From assembly GCA_038093515.1 (NCBI GenBank), contig JBBPSI010000017.1, positions 1-64,000 of the forward strand: 64,000 nt of DNA, read 5' to 3'. The notes below the pieces were generated by a model. The model was not told where the DNA came from, searched no databases, and saw only the letters and a program-made list of their open reading frames with translations. Positions 33,491-46,326 of this stretch are shown in pieces. A program made the position numbers and the translations under genes. This DNA comes from Butyriboletus loyo (taxonomy: Eukaryota > Basidiomycota > Agaricomycetes > Boletales > Boletaceae). The stretch's first letter is position 1; every line of letters begins with the position of its first letter.

Positions 33491-36400
33491 ATGGATGACT
33501 CCACCGCCGAGTCATCTCTACGACTTCATCCCTCCTCCGTCACTTCCGTCCTCGGCGTAAAGGGGGCCCTCCGCTTTCGACGCCATGGCGCAAGTCAGAA
33601 GGCCCACGTCGTCCTCAGACGCGTAGGGCTCTCACAAGATTCTTCTTACCCTCCTGGCAGGGCTCCCGTCGCCTACTTCAGTCTTTTTGCCCAGAAGAGA
33701 ATCGAGGTCAAGCCCGGCAAGGAAATTCTTCTCTCAGTAGCCTCAGAAGACGGCTCCTTCACTGACCAGGCCGTCATCTTCGAAGGTGACCTCTCCGTCG
33801 TCCCCGACTCAAACTCAGACGAAGAGGACGAGGTTGAAAAACAGATCGCTCATGATGATACCTTCTCTGACCCTCCTGTCTCTCACGTCATTCCTCCCAA
33901 GATGCGGAGGACGTGGACAAAACAACACGAACAGGTGAGCGCGGTCCAAGGTGAGCATATCCCTTCTACCTCGTACACACCATCCATACGAGCGTTCGGT
34001 ATGTCGCTCTTAGATACCTTCACCCCACCGCCACCTACACATGTTTCCGTCGGTGTCCAAGTCCAGCCAGCATGCTCCGTGAGTGCTGTCCAGGTAGTCC
34101 CTCCCACCATCTCCATGGACGAGAAATTGTCACCTCGAACTCATCAATCACCTGGTACGCTATCGACTCCCGTGAAAGAACCTGTGCAAATACCAGAGCC
34201 AGACCCATCACCAAAACTGATCCCGCCGCCTGATGATCGTCCGGTAAGTAAACTGTACACGAATACAGCACACACTCTCAGCCACTGTAGATACCGAATG
34301 ATGATCGTTCCCGAAGTCTGTCCCCGATGAGCATAGGCTCGCCTCCTAGTACTCCTCCTCAATCACCCATCCATCCTCGCAGTCCATCCCCCATTGAGGT
34401 CCCAGCCACGCCTACGAAGCCAACAGCTGTTACACTAGGTAAAACACTGTCTACAGCATCTACCACCCAACAAGCGCCCGTGGAGCAACCAGAAGCGCGG
34501 TGGAGTCACATCGAGGATGCCGCTAGCAGGACGTCGCAGATCAGCCCTGTATCCTCTGAGACCGTCGACATGGACCTTCAGTCGTCGCCGTCATCACAGT
34601 CCTCTGCTTCTGATGATGATATCCCAGGATTTATAACAGGAGCTGCTTCTCGCCGCGCTCGTCTTCCCTCACCCCTCGTGCTGCCCGTAGCGCCCATAAA
34701 ATCCAGCGTTGCGGCACATACTCCGGTGCCGCCGTCAGCTCAGACGATGGTGGCTTCCCCTGCCTCGAGCGCGGCGACCACCTCGGCACCTTTTATTGCC
34801 GAATCCGTCACTGAGAAGCATGAATCTTCTCCCATGGTAAATATGGTCCCTAAGCGCGGACCCATCAAGAACCCATTCGTCTCGGGTGGATTTATCACGG
34901 AGTTTGTGGGAGAAAAAGACTCACTGACTACGAGCAAGGATTCCGCGGACCGTGCGAGTCTTTCTGATGAGATGGTAAGTTCAGTGAACGGCTTCTCATG
35001 GAATTGTATCGATGACGACGTCGAATAGCCCAACCCGGTTGAGCAACTACCGGTCAAGACAGAGTCGACTCCACCTGAAAGCATTCCCCCACCCAAGGCA
35101 TCTCCAGCTCCCCAGTCGTTGAAGCTGATAGTTCCAGAAAACAGATTTCCTCTACCTCCGAGCCAGTCGTTCTCAACTCCACGCCAATCCCGTCAACAAC
35201 CAGCATCATTTTCATTACCGTCTAGATCATCTGACCCCTCTATGGGATATCCAAGTGGACCAAGCCATAGTGTCGTGAAATCTGGCTATCAACCTATAAC
35301 GTCTGCCAATGACCCAAGGTTGTTATACACCTTAACTGGTTCAATTTCTAATCCTCTGAACATCCGGCCGTCGAGGATTCCTCCACCCCCGCCTCCAAAA
35401 TCCAGTGTCCGAGTGTTGTCGCCGCGGCCAGGACCGAGAAGGAAGGTGGTGGTTGGGAATGGTTGGCCATACAATAGACAGACGAATGGACATGCGGCGG
35501 CGGTGGTAAGTGAAATAAGTGCTTCGCCGCCCGCTACCAAAGACTCTCTGCCGCTTGTACGACCGCTTACACCAGAAAGCACCCGGTCGTCGACAACACC
35601 ACCTGGTCTTTCGGGTCTTGCACCATATTCGTCACCATCTCCGCCTGGGTTCTTGCATAGTTCATCGGGTCCCAAGTCGACTGCACCCGTAGATCAGGGT
35701 AGGTTTGGATTGTTCTCCCAACCTGTATCTTCGACACCGCAAATCAAGCACGGTGAGTCCCTGGTCGTGGTCACACCGAACCTGGATTTTTATGGTCATA
35801 TACAGAAATCAACGATTGGGCGAGTCCATCCTTATCACAATCCCCCCTTAGTGTCTCGTCTCAAAATATCCCTATACAAGCACCTCGACCTATCGCTCTC
35901 CCATCCGTAGCTTCCACCATCCTCCAATATACACCCCAATCGCTTGGACCGACAGGGTCAAGCAGTTCGACACCCTCGCACGATCCCAAGGGTAAGAAAC
36001 GCGCGTTGACGTCTGACACCGATGTAGACGCCGAGAACGCCCGTCCGCGCAAACGCACGCTCTCATGGCCATGCCACGATCCAATGTATACAGTCAAAAT
36101 TAAGAGTGACGAGGATCCAGGGATCAACTACCTTTCGTTTAGTTCGGATGGGGAGCGGTTAGCCGTCATATGTAATGACCGCACGATTCGAATATGGAAC
36201 ATGACGAACAAAGTAGAGACGGCTCGGCTTGGACAAAATGCACCAATCATGGCCGTCGCTTGGATGTCGGATGATATGGGTGTTGTTTCGTTGGGACAGG
36301 ATGGGGTTATCAGCAAGTGGACGCGTACGGTGCGTTTTGCCTTTGAAGTCGTACAAGTGCCTAACTGATGTATTTCTGGAACAGAATCAGAACCATTGGC

Positions 36401-37333
36401 AGTGGGCAAAGTTATTGGACGCTGGCAAGGAAGACTCGATTTGTTTTGCATATAGACGTGACAGAATTGCTGTTGCGTTCCCGCGGATAGGAGTCAAAGT
36501 TTGGATATGGATCAAAGGTCAGCTATTTTTGTGAAGGCACAGTACTACCGTTGAACACCAGGGATAGGCACTTGGCAGCCCCAGCGGTCGATACTGCGGC
36601 AAAATGTGACCTCTATTCAGTTTGTTGAGGACGGGGAGGCGTTGATTGGCGGTACCAGCGATGGCGTTTTGTATGCAATTTTCCTGCGCTTGTCCGACTT
36701 GGTCTAACGACGAGATGTATCAAGGTGGTATTGTCAAGTACCAAATGGGACGCTCCGCGCTTACGCCTTCCTCAAGGCCAAAGTGTGGGTTATTACTATC
36801 CCAACCAATAAAACGTCAGTTGACACTTGAGTACAGATATCACTTGGATGTCAATGGGCCGGGCACACATGCATTGGTGTCGCAGGCAGGAGGACGGGCT
36901 CATTTGGTGGGCATTCAGCAGACGGATCACAAGGGCAAGATTGAGCAAGTCTATTCAATGAATGGAGACTCTCCGGGTGAACAACGGCAGAATTTTGGCG
37001 CCGTATTCGCCTGTGGCTACAAAACGGTCTTGTTTGGGTCGACAGAGAGTAATCTGCTGGTGTGGAATAAGATCAAGGGGGAGGTGATCTGCGGGCTGGA
37101 TCACGGCGAATGTGGGTATTCCTTCCTAAAACGCGCGAGCACGAGCTGACCGTGTGACTGCCTCTAAGCCGAACAAGTGCAGGCGGTTGCTGTGAGTTTT
37201 GCAGACTCTTCAGCGTCTACCAGGCTGATGCCGTATTTTGCAGTGTTTCGACCGGGGCTCACAGGCGTGCTTGGTTACGGGCACCAAGCGAGGCGTTCTC
37301 TCTTGGTGGCAGCCTCCTTTAATGGAGTCATGA
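33491..37333 (+). CDS. Large WD40-repeat protein with long disordered N-terminus
   Basis: Uncharacterised fungal protein. The first exon encodes about 150 ordered residues (SSVTSVLGVKGALRFRRHGA, VEVKPGKEILLSVASEDGS-like), then an acidic stretch (NSDEEDEVEKQ). Residues to about 800 are Ser/Pro/Thr-rich with poly-Pro (RIPPPPPPKSS). From about 36060 a WD40 propeller is read: GINYLSFSSDGERLAVICND, RTIRIWNMTNKVETARLGQN, APIMAVAWMSDDMGVVSLGQ, then spliced exons with FGAVFACGYKTVLFGSTESN and ACLVTGTKRGVLSWWQPP to a TGA at 37331. Several introns (for example donor GTGCGT near 36330) split the blades. An RNA or transport role cannot be inferred. Exon limits between 34260 and 35060 are uncertain. Confidence 0.75.
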
Positions 37334-38120
37334 TTTGTATGGTGATCCTTATCCTGAACCACTGCGATCTCTGAATTCTCAAGCAGAACGCCAGGTTTTC
37401 CAGCTATGACAGGATCTTGCATACTGCTAAAACACCTACAACACCGTAATGTGGACCATGGAGGCGATGGGGAGAGATACACTGTATCAGTATTGCACAA
37501 TCCTTTTTCGCTACGTTATGCGCATGCACACTATAATATTTTTCTGTACGCATAGTACGAAGTTGTTGCGCTCAATAGAGACTTTTTATTGCAGGCAGAT
37601 GTTTGTCTGTGTTTGTCTGATTAGGGCCGGCTCATGTGCGAATGATGAGTAGGTTGACCTTGCGATTTCTTGTTGAGGCCAAAGTCAATCACCTCTGCTC
37701 GTCGTCGCCAACATCGAGCTCGCAACTTTCCCGTCCTTTGTACGTCACTTTTTTTGTCTCCTCTTCGTCGCTGCCAGCCCCATGAGCTTAGCGCCCACTC
37801 ACCGGTTCTTTCCAAACACCAGGAACCAACCGTGCTCGCCGCGATTGCGTTAGTTGTACTTTCCCAAAGTCTGACAAGCTCGCGTCTTGCCAACCGATCC
37901 TTCTCACCCGGTGAGTTAATCAAATTCTCGCCACGCGCCTTCACCTAGTGGGCGTTCTGCTGGCGTCGCATGGCCTCGACAGCATGGTTGTCATGCTGCA
38001 GCAGTGCGGACAAGCAAAAACGTTTCAAAACGGGTATCGTGCGTATCCCTTCCGCGTGGTTCTGACCATCACATCCTAGTCAAGCGTCATCACGACTTGT
38101 GTTAGAACTATCTCGACGAC
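37334..38120. other. Intergenic stretch upstream of CDC42
   Basis: 787 bp, 3' flank of the WD40 gene then promoter and 5' UTR of CDC42. A minus-strand frame at 37621-37944 has no recognisable motif. The stretch before the ATG is pyrimidine-rich in places, which is typical of strong basidiomycete promoters. Confidence 0.4.
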
Positions 38121-38933
<813 letters not shown>

Positions 38934-39476
38934 TGTAGCTCAGTCCCACGGGAATGTCTCATTTGATATCTTCCATCTCTTAACGACTCTTTTACGCTTC
39001 TCTTCTGCCTCATATATCCTTGACGTTTCTCGTTAGCTCTATGTGTCGTCCTTTTTCCGTTTCGCGTAACACTTCGGGTTCATGATTTTTACCCATCCTC
39101 GATGTTTCTTTCGACACCATTTATGGCTTCTTTACCGCACTGAGTAAATTCCGCCGGAGGGGCACGTAGTCACCCGTCTAGACCGAAACCGCAACCTAAT
39201 CTTCATTTTTCATTCCTTCTCGCCCCTCTTTTCTCACGTATTTTCGGTGATAATGACGACGGAGAAAACAGATGGATGATTCTTGGGCAAGAGAGTGTAC
39301 AGGGACGGTTTAGATCGTATATCCTAACAGGAATCCATCATCCCTACCAGGTACAACGTATTTGGCCTGAATCTCTCTTCCTGGCTCGCTTCGGTAGCGG
39401 CGTGTTCCGGTGTTTCATGTGCTCGGTCCGTGTAGCGGGGAATGGAGAATAAGCGGACCAAACAGGGCCCGACGAT
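38934..39476. other. Intergenic stretch between convergent genes
   Basis: 543 bp between the CDC42 stop (+) and the EMC4 stop (-). T-rich, probably 3' UTRs. No gene or repeat recognised. Confidence 0.4.
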
Positions 39477-40349
39477 TTACAAGAGCGATATCTCCGGAGC
39501 CTAGAAAGAAGGCAACGAGGACTTAGCCCGACAGACTCGAGGACGGGGTGGAAAGAAGGACGAGCGACGGTGATACATGTGATGTTTCATGTCATCATAC
39601 CAACAAAACAAAAAAAGGAACGAAACGAAACGAGACGTACCACGCCGCGGGTTTCGAAAGCGAGCCAGTCACCTGTTCCGGTAGGGAGGAGACCCATTGT
39701 GCGGCATTTCCAGAGACCGACAAAGAGAGTGAGCAGGTTGCAGACGACGTAGGTGATCTTCTGGAGTGGGAGGGCGCTGGTGCTGGTCGCAGTAGGCATA
39801 AATGGGGAAAAGGCTGTCGACGTGAGATGGAGGTGATGGTGAGGATATTCAGTAATGCTTTTTGTTTCATGGATCGTGGGGCGAGAAAGAAAGAGGTCAA
39901 ACGGGTGGGATAGGGTGCAACGTACCGGCGTTCATCCCGGCGATGTTCTTGACAGGCGAGAGGAGAAGCATGAGGACGATGCCCATGCTGAAGATTTGGA
40001 CGCCGCCGCCGGACATGTAGAGCATGAAGGCTTGCATGGGGAGGGATTTGGCGGGGGAGATGGCGAGGTCCCAAGCGCGCTTTTCTTTCAGGGCTGCGTA
40101 GGAGGCTGCGGCTGCGGCTGCTACCTTGGCGGGTGTCTTTGTCTGTGTGGAGGGGAGGTTGGGAGTGTGTCACGAGTGCTGTGGGGGACGTACGTTGAGT
40201 GAATGGAGGCTGGAAAAATCGGGCGGTGGAGGGAGGTTTTTCCATCTGTATGTTTTTTTTTGTGAACGGGTGATTGGTTGATGGTTCTGTGGAAAGGAAA
40301 CGACGGACCTTGGGTGTTCTATCGATGCATAGTTGAGCGAGAACGACAT
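39477..40349 (-). CDS. EMC4: ER membrane protein complex subunit 4 (EMC4)
   Basis: Subunit of the ER insertase for tail-anchored and multi-pass proteins. It starts MSFSLNYASIEHPR at 40349 and is spliced to WKNLPPPPDFSSLHSLN. Another exon gives AAAAAASYAALKEKRAWDLA then ISPAKSLPMQAFMLYMSGGG and VQIFSMGIVLMLLLSPVKNI (first helix). The next gives FSPFMPTATSTSALPLQKIT and VVCNLLTLFVGLWKCRTMGL (second helix), ending in GTGDWLAFETRGV. A GTACGT donor at 39640 and a CTTTCTAG acceptor at 39501 add a final 24-nt exon, APEISLL plus stop; reading through instead gives a phenylalanine-rich tail unlike the family. The order and motifs match fungal EMC4 closely. Confidence 0.9.
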
Positions 40350-41507
40350 GTGGGACACGTCGTCGGTATTGCTGGTGGAGTCTGGCATACGACGTTGGAC
40401 GTTTTGCACGACAGGGCGACGTCGGACTATGTCGTCTCTACATATTGGAATACAGCCCGTTTCCGACCCGAAAAAAAGCATCATTTGGGTGTCGAAAACT
40501 CATTTGCTACGTCTCTGTGATCGCTCTTTCGGCCTCTGATGGACAGTACTTTGAACTCGCATGGACCTAGATATCGGCGCTGCTACTGACCTTTCTTAGG
40601 TCGCGCCCATAATTCGGTCGCAATACGCTCGACCAGACCGTGTCTACCATTTACGTGCTGGAAGCGTTCTATGGAACGACTCAATTAGGCACTTGGCCCG
40701 TTCCCCGACCTCGTGAGTGGACTGCTTTTGACCTGTATGTACTCCACTCTCCCGCCAAACAGACAAACCAAAGAAGCAAAGGAGGTGCTGCAAGTGCCCG
40801 CCAAAGAAGTGGAGGAAGCTTCTCTACCTCGGTAGGCACTATATTCCCGAATTCGACGAGGCCGTTGTTTCCCGGTGGTGAAGTTGGACAGTCTGCAAAC
40901 ACGTCGAGCAGCTATGTATGTGCACTAGGTTTGCGGTGTGTTGTCTCGTCCATCTACGATCGGAACCCTATCATGCACGGTCGAATCACGGGAGTTCAAA
41001 AGGCAAACATCATCCTGACTCGCTCTTTGGTGCCGCGTTTACTTGTTCGAACCAAAGGGCTACTCCATTTTACCGTGCACATCGTCAGGCCATTCAAGCA
41101 TCGATAGATGTTGTCGTGCCCTCCTGCCACTCGGGTATTTCTCGACCGGATGGGTGGAAGCTCGAACCCGTTTCCAGCCCCGTCTCCATCGGCCTTTTGA
41201 TAGGAGGAGGGCCTTGTTCCGAGGGTACCCGAGCCTCACGGACGAAGGACGTCGTCGCGTTTGGTCGTCGCGTTTCTACGTGGATCTAGAAGATTGGTCG
41301 TCCGTCTGCGCCGAAGAACTTCTTAAAGGTTTCACTGGCCCATCAACACGAGGCGCTGGAGAGTTTCTTTTATAGATAGAGTAGCTGTGTATCCTTTCAA
41401 GAAAATCGCTCGTCTCGTCTTTAGTCCATCGATCCAGGTTTGGAGCCACAGTGCAGTTCGCTGATACTGCCTTGCAACTTCAAACAAAGCATTCGCGAGT
41501 TTCGTAT
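40350..41507. other. Intergenic stretch with possible decayed coding sequence
   Basis: Plus-strand frames at 40640-41107 and 41043-41375 overlap and contradict each other. One frame, open to about 40880, gives a plausible-looking KKWRKLLYLGRHYIPEFDEA, but the continuation fails. I could not build one consistent spliced gene or name a family. It could be a divergent gene with unusual introns or a remnant. The first 250 bp should hold the EMC4 promoter. Confidence 0.3.
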
Positions 41508-41509
41508 TA

Positions 41510-41642
41510 CAGTCGACTCCCTCATAACCCATACCAAACCTCATTTTGTATGCAGTTGGCCTCTCCGATAACCTATACTCCCTAATAACAGATACCTTAT
41601 GGCCTCGTATCTATTAGGAGAGGGAGTCGAGTCAGTCGACTG
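41510..41642. mobile_element. Short MITE, pogo/Fot1-like termini, TA target duplication
   Basis: A 133-bp non-coding element. The left end CAGTCGACTCCCTCATAACC is mirrored at the right end, whose reverse complement reads CAGTCGACTGACTCGACTCC before CTCTCCTAATAGATAC. It is flanked by TA (41508-41509 and 41643-41644). The CAGTCGACTC terminus and TA target are typical of Tc1/mariner-pogo (Fot1/Tigger) elements. The right terminus carries an extra 11 or so bases relative to the left. No transposase is present, so it would have been moved in trans. Confidence 0.75.
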
Positions 41643-41739
41643 TAATTCACAAGCAACCAATTGTGCAATCACGTGCCGTGTCACGTGCGCATGGGGTCAC
41701 GAGAGAGAATTAAGACTGCACCCGTAGATTTAGACAGCC

Positions 41740-42916
41740 ATGTCCCGGCCACAAGATGACAGAAATCAGGAGGCGACAGTGTACTTGGTAAGGGTTTTAT
41801 TCCAAAGCATACATTATGAGTGTCTAACAGACGTTGGCACCAGGGAAACCTCGACGAACGGGTTACAGATGCTATAATATGGGAGCTCATGCTACAAGCG
41901 GGACCAGTGGGTACGTCTCCCAATCGTCGTGCAAAGTCCATCAAAAAGACGTATTTGTTGTTTGTTAGTCAACGTGCATCTCCCAAAGGACCGTGTATCC
42001 ATGACGCATCAGGGTTACGGTTTCTGTGAGTTCTTGACAGAGGAAGATGCCGAATATGCGTGCAAAATCATGAACCAGATAAAGCTATGGGGAAAGCCTA
42101 TTCGAGTGAACAAGGTGCGACATGACTTGGTCTCCGCATAGAGACGTTGACTCAACGGCGCGGGTGTAGGCTTCGTCTGATAAAAAACAATTGGACGTTG
42201 GTGCGAACCTCTTCATCGGAAATCTGGACGAGAACGTGGACGAGCGGTTGCTTTATGATACATTCAGTGCATTCGGGGTTATGGCTACAACGGCCAAGGT
42301 ATGTCATCTGACTCCCTCGACTGCATGTCTGATCCATCGCCTCTTGCACCATTAGATTGCTCGAGACCCAAGTTCGGGAATATCAAAAGGCTACGGCTTC
42401 GTTTCGTATACCGATTTCGAATCCTCTGACGCAGCTATCGAGTCGATGAACGGTCAATTCCTGATGAACAAGGCCATCACAGTGCAGTACGCGTTCAAGA
42501 AGGACGGAAAAGGCGAACGCCACGGTACATCTGCGGAACGTCTCCTCGCTGCCCAAGCCCGAAAGAATAACGCGTTGCCTGTCAGTGCCCGGCCACCCCC
42601 CGCACCGATGGCGTTTGGCGCGCGACCTCCCATGCCGGGCTTCCAGGGACCGTACCAGGGTCAGTTTGCAGGCGCGTTGGCGCAGCCGCCTCCACCCCCT
42701 GGCTTTACACCTCAGCAAACGGTGGTGCCTCAGACGATGCCTGTGATGGGTGCGCCAGTTGGGATGCCGATGGGGATGCCTCCACAGCCGCCGGCGAATA
42801 TGGCCATGTTCCCACCTGGCGCATTCCCCCCGCCCCCGCCACCTGGATTTACACCGGGGATGATGCCACCGCCGGGAGGGATGGTTCCTCCTCCCCCTCC
42901 TGTACCACAGTATTAG
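41740..42916 (+). CDS. HSH49: Splicing factor 3b subunit 4 (SF3B4/HSH49)
   Basis: U2 snRNP protein with two RRMs and a Pro-rich tail. The N-terminus [16 protein letters not shown] is joined to [20 protein letters not shown], then [39 protein letters not shown] and a splice to [20 protein letters not shown], the signature linker between the RRMs. The second RRM is [14 protein letters not shown], then [20 protein letters not shown] and [19 protein letters not shown]. About 125 residues of Pro/Gly/Met follow ([30 protein letters not shown]). At least four introns, all GT-AG. It starts about 100 bp downstream of the MITE. Confidence 0.95.
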
Positions 42917-43500
42917 TGTGGACGTCCGTTAGATTAGTTATGTGTAACGACGGTGTGATGTACATATGGTGCTTGTTGCAATGCTCCAGAATAGATCCGT
43001 CAGCCATTATACTCGTAAGTTTTTGGAGACAAATCCTTCGCTGCTGATCTCGTCACTCATCACCCCAAATTGAGTACGGGCGTAGAAGGCTTGTGAGGGT
43101 CTATTAGGTGACGTTCCTGTGGCGCTTTTCATCTCCATGAAACGAACGAATGATGGAAATGCGACGGTGTTGGCGTCGATGAAGATGATCAAGGCCGCCG
43201 CCATCGCTTCTTCATGCTTGCGAGGTGATAGCACAGCGTGCTGTATACAACGCAACTTCGTTCACCAGTGCATGGCAACGCGTATACATCTCACTTCAAA
43301 CCATGCCGTGCCGCGCACTGGAAGGTCGTAAATCGCCCGTTACCAAACGAGTCAAGAAGCAAACGTTTGATACATCAGGTGGAAGGTATATGTAGCTGCC
43401 AGGGGACCCAAGACAAAACTACTGGCGACCTGACTCACCCTCTCGGATCCCAATCTTTGGCTGTTAAATCATCAGACACTGTTGTTTCTCTGCGACCTCC
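42917..43500. other. Intergenic stretch
   Basis: 584 bp between SF3B4 and the DUF6533-type gene. An 82-codon minus-strand frame (43007-43255) could extend through a GT-AG-like intron to about 43330, but has no recognisable family. No repeat recognised. Confidence 0.35.
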
Positions 43501-45337
43501 ATGACCTCCGTCTTACAGTCTGCTGTGAAGCTTCTCCAGCTGAATGACTATGGATCCAGTACAGTGATCATACCTTTGGTCGACGAATAATCTTATAGAT
43601 CACTAACCTAGTTGTGGTTGTCACTGCCGTCGTATATGATTATCGTGAGTGATGCTTATGTGCACTGTATCCTTTTCGTTCTGAGGTGACCATTTCAATC
43701 CTAGTCCTCACACTTTCGAGCGAGGTATGTTAGTTTGTTTTCCGCGTCCTATTTGTTGACGACTGACAATGTTCGAAGATAGACCATGTTTGGGTAAGGA
43801 AGCGGCAGCCACCAAGCAAGCACAAGGCCCCTGACAATCCCACAGTGCCGACCCTGGACATGGGTCTCTACTGTGTTTGTTCTGGTGCATATAAAGGCTT
43901 AGGAGCCACTCCATTGCACACGTTCCGAACTGACGGTTCTGTAGGTCCGCTACTGCGGTCTTTCTTTTGCTATGTAAGTCTATTGTTGCTACGGCGCATA
44001 GAAAATCACACAGCTAACAGTTAATCTGTGCAAAGTCTTGGTGGCCTCGGTACGTCGGTTAAATTCGAGGTTAATTGAGCTAATCAGGTACGTTTGCAGG
44101 GGGCAGTACCTTTGTCTCTGGCCCTGTCAGAGTCAGTTTTTCTGCTTTGCACTTTGTCTGTCATTACTGACCATCTTCTGGTAGACGTATGCAACTCATC
44201 CCTGATCGAAACTTGTATTTGTAACAGTTCCATAGGTGTAAGCACATTGATTTACTATCTTCCACACCGCCAGTACGAGACATGAAAATTCCAAAGGCAC
44301 CGTAATACTGCTGGTAAATGTGTGGGAGTTTGCAATATTTCGCGATGCTGCTGATCGTGAGTTACCGTCTCCCCTGATTCCTTTCCCTGGATCATGATTT
44401 TCAATTACAGTTGTAATGATCCTGCGGGTGTACGCAATGTGGAATCGATCCAAAAGAATCCTTTGGGCCCTTCTGCTCATCTATGTACCAGAGGTTATTT
44501 TATCCTTTGCCTTTTCAGCCATCTACGATGATCCCAAGTTATACTCCTCGGGTATGTCTCGAGCCAAATTACATGCATTACTGTAATCTCACGGAGGTGG
44601 TCTTCATCTCCTGCCATCCTTTTCATAAGCCCAAATCTCCCAAATCGCTCAAATCGCTAATTTCTCTTTTTGCGCTTTCTCGGAAAGTAAAATTGCATCC
44701 AAGCTTGACAAGTATGGCAAAATCCCGCCATTTTTTCTCGGAACGATGCTTTTAGTTCTCGCTGTCGTCCAAATCTTGAAACAGTCAGTTGTGATGTACA
44801 ACGCGACCAAGCAGTGGCAGCCCAACCGATACATGCAACAGCTCGCGAGGGATGGAATTATTTATTTCCTCGTGTATGTCTCGCTTTCCCCTCTCGTTCC
44901 CATTCGTCACCATCACGTTCTTCCCCAACTTGCTCTCGATTCCCTGTCCAAAAACTAACCACACAGTTGTCTTCTTCTGGAATGCCAGGAACATGTTTTC
45001 TCATATTGTTTCTGTAGTCCAAGACGGGGCTACAATAAACAGTACCGCGCTACTCTTCCTAACCGTGTTTTCTTACGTGTCCATATGCCCCATGATGCCT
45101 CGGTTCATCATTGGCGTGCGAGAGTTGTATGACCGTGACGTTCGTGGCCGTCAGCAGGGGATTGACACCGGATTCGGTGTGTTGTCGCAATCCACGGCCA
45201 TGTCCACGATTTCATTCGCGGACGTTGCTCCGGAGCAGGGTCAGATCATAGAGGGAGATGTGGATGAATATGAATTGGAGGCGGGCCGACTTGAAGCGTT
45301 TGAACGAAGAATTTTAGGAGAAACCGGGGATGATTGA
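43501..45337 (+). CDS. DUF6533-type seven-helix membrane protein with many tiny exons
   Basis: Member of a large Agaricomycete family of multi-pass proteins, function unknown. It starts MTSVLQSAVKLLQLNDYGS, spliced to IVVVTAVVYDY, LLTLSSE (20-nt exon 43705-43724) and IDHVW (15-nt exon 43779-43793), together the DUF6533 signature. It then runs CRPWTWVSTVFVL, VRYCGLSFA, ILGGL and GGSTFVSGP. Later exons give MILRVYAMWNRSKRILWALL, LIYVPEVILSFAFSAIYDD, GTMLLVLAVVQILKQSVVMY and, in the last exon, STALLFLTVFSYVSICPMMP with an acidic tail. The segment between 44090 and 44400 is not fully resolved. No G-protein-receptor motif is evident. Confidence 0.75.
43779..43793 (+). other. 15-nt exon (IDHVW) of the DUF6533-type gene
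   Basis: ATAGACCATGTTTGG lies between the acceptor GTTCGAAG and the donor GTAAGG. Joining it to the preceding 20-nt exon completes the family's core (YDY, then LLTLSSE, then IDHVW). Confidence 0.65.
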
Positions 45338-46326
45338 TGAGGTGACTGGTGAATGATACAGAATGGTAGTAAGTACTTTGAATGGTGATTCGGATGTCTG
45401 TTTACCTATCCATACACCTTGTCTTCTCCGTTCAATGTACCACGTACTGCACAATATAGGCATCGTCTCAAGGGAACTTGTCTTCCCGCACGATTGGTTC
45501 TGTGTGCTGCAAACATGTTCAGGACTTAGCTGAACTTTTTGTAGAAATAAGCACGTTGTTCGCCGCCTTCTTCGAGGGCTACAACAGCATATTGATGCAA
45601 CCAAAGCTCCTAACACCAGGAAAACGGGTCAGCTTCACAGCCGCATCCGGCGGAGGAATGAGCTCGGGTATTCGACGGTCGCCCTGTTCTCAACCACGCG
45701 CAGTCCATCCACGAGTCCATGTACTACTATGTTGGAGTACTTTGGTAACATCCAAACTTGGAGAGTGGGTCCCACATTGGTTCAGTTGCATTGTAACGTA
45801 GATGAAGACGTGCTGGCTGAAGATGTGGATGAGTGCGACATCCTCCTACTTTTGCGGCAAGGTCTCTGCGCCCAAGTGGACACACCAAGAAGAAATAATC
45901 GTGTCCTCCTCGCTTCAGGTTTCTGACAGAATGGACTTAACCCCAATCTCGTAGGAATATCTACCCAACCCATCCATCGAGGAGGACGCAGAGGAAGATG
46001 AAGCCACTTTGTTGACTCTCGTGATATAGGCTGTCTTGTCTAGCTCTTTGATAAACTTCAACTCACGAACACGAGCGTACTCGACTGATGACTGACCCTC
46101 CCTACCGTATTTGCTCGCCAGTGAGCGAACAATCCCGTGTCAGCGCAGCTAGTACGTGGATTATTATAGTGTAGATGTTGGACAGTTTAGTTGTGGTGTG
46201 ATGTACATGATATAATGCCTCGAAATGGCCACGTCAGGAATTGTGCTTGACTCGTAGCACAGCTTAAGTGCGAGTTTTTCAGGTGACATTACCGAGCGTT
46301 TGCCTGCACTCCCACTCTGCGAGATC
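45338..46326. other. Intergenic stretch, no confident gene
   Basis: About 1 kb between two membrane-protein genes on the plus strand. Short frames on both strands (45478-45801, 45729-45926 plus; 45314-45616 minus) do not assemble into one gene model. A plus-strand frame containing YYYVGVLW looks protein-like but is soon broken. Could be a remnant. Confidence 0.35.

Noticed and set aside
45478..46020. Possible gene between the two membrane-protein genes
   Set aside because: Protein-like pieces occur in three frames, but no set of GT-AG introns links them and no family was recognised.
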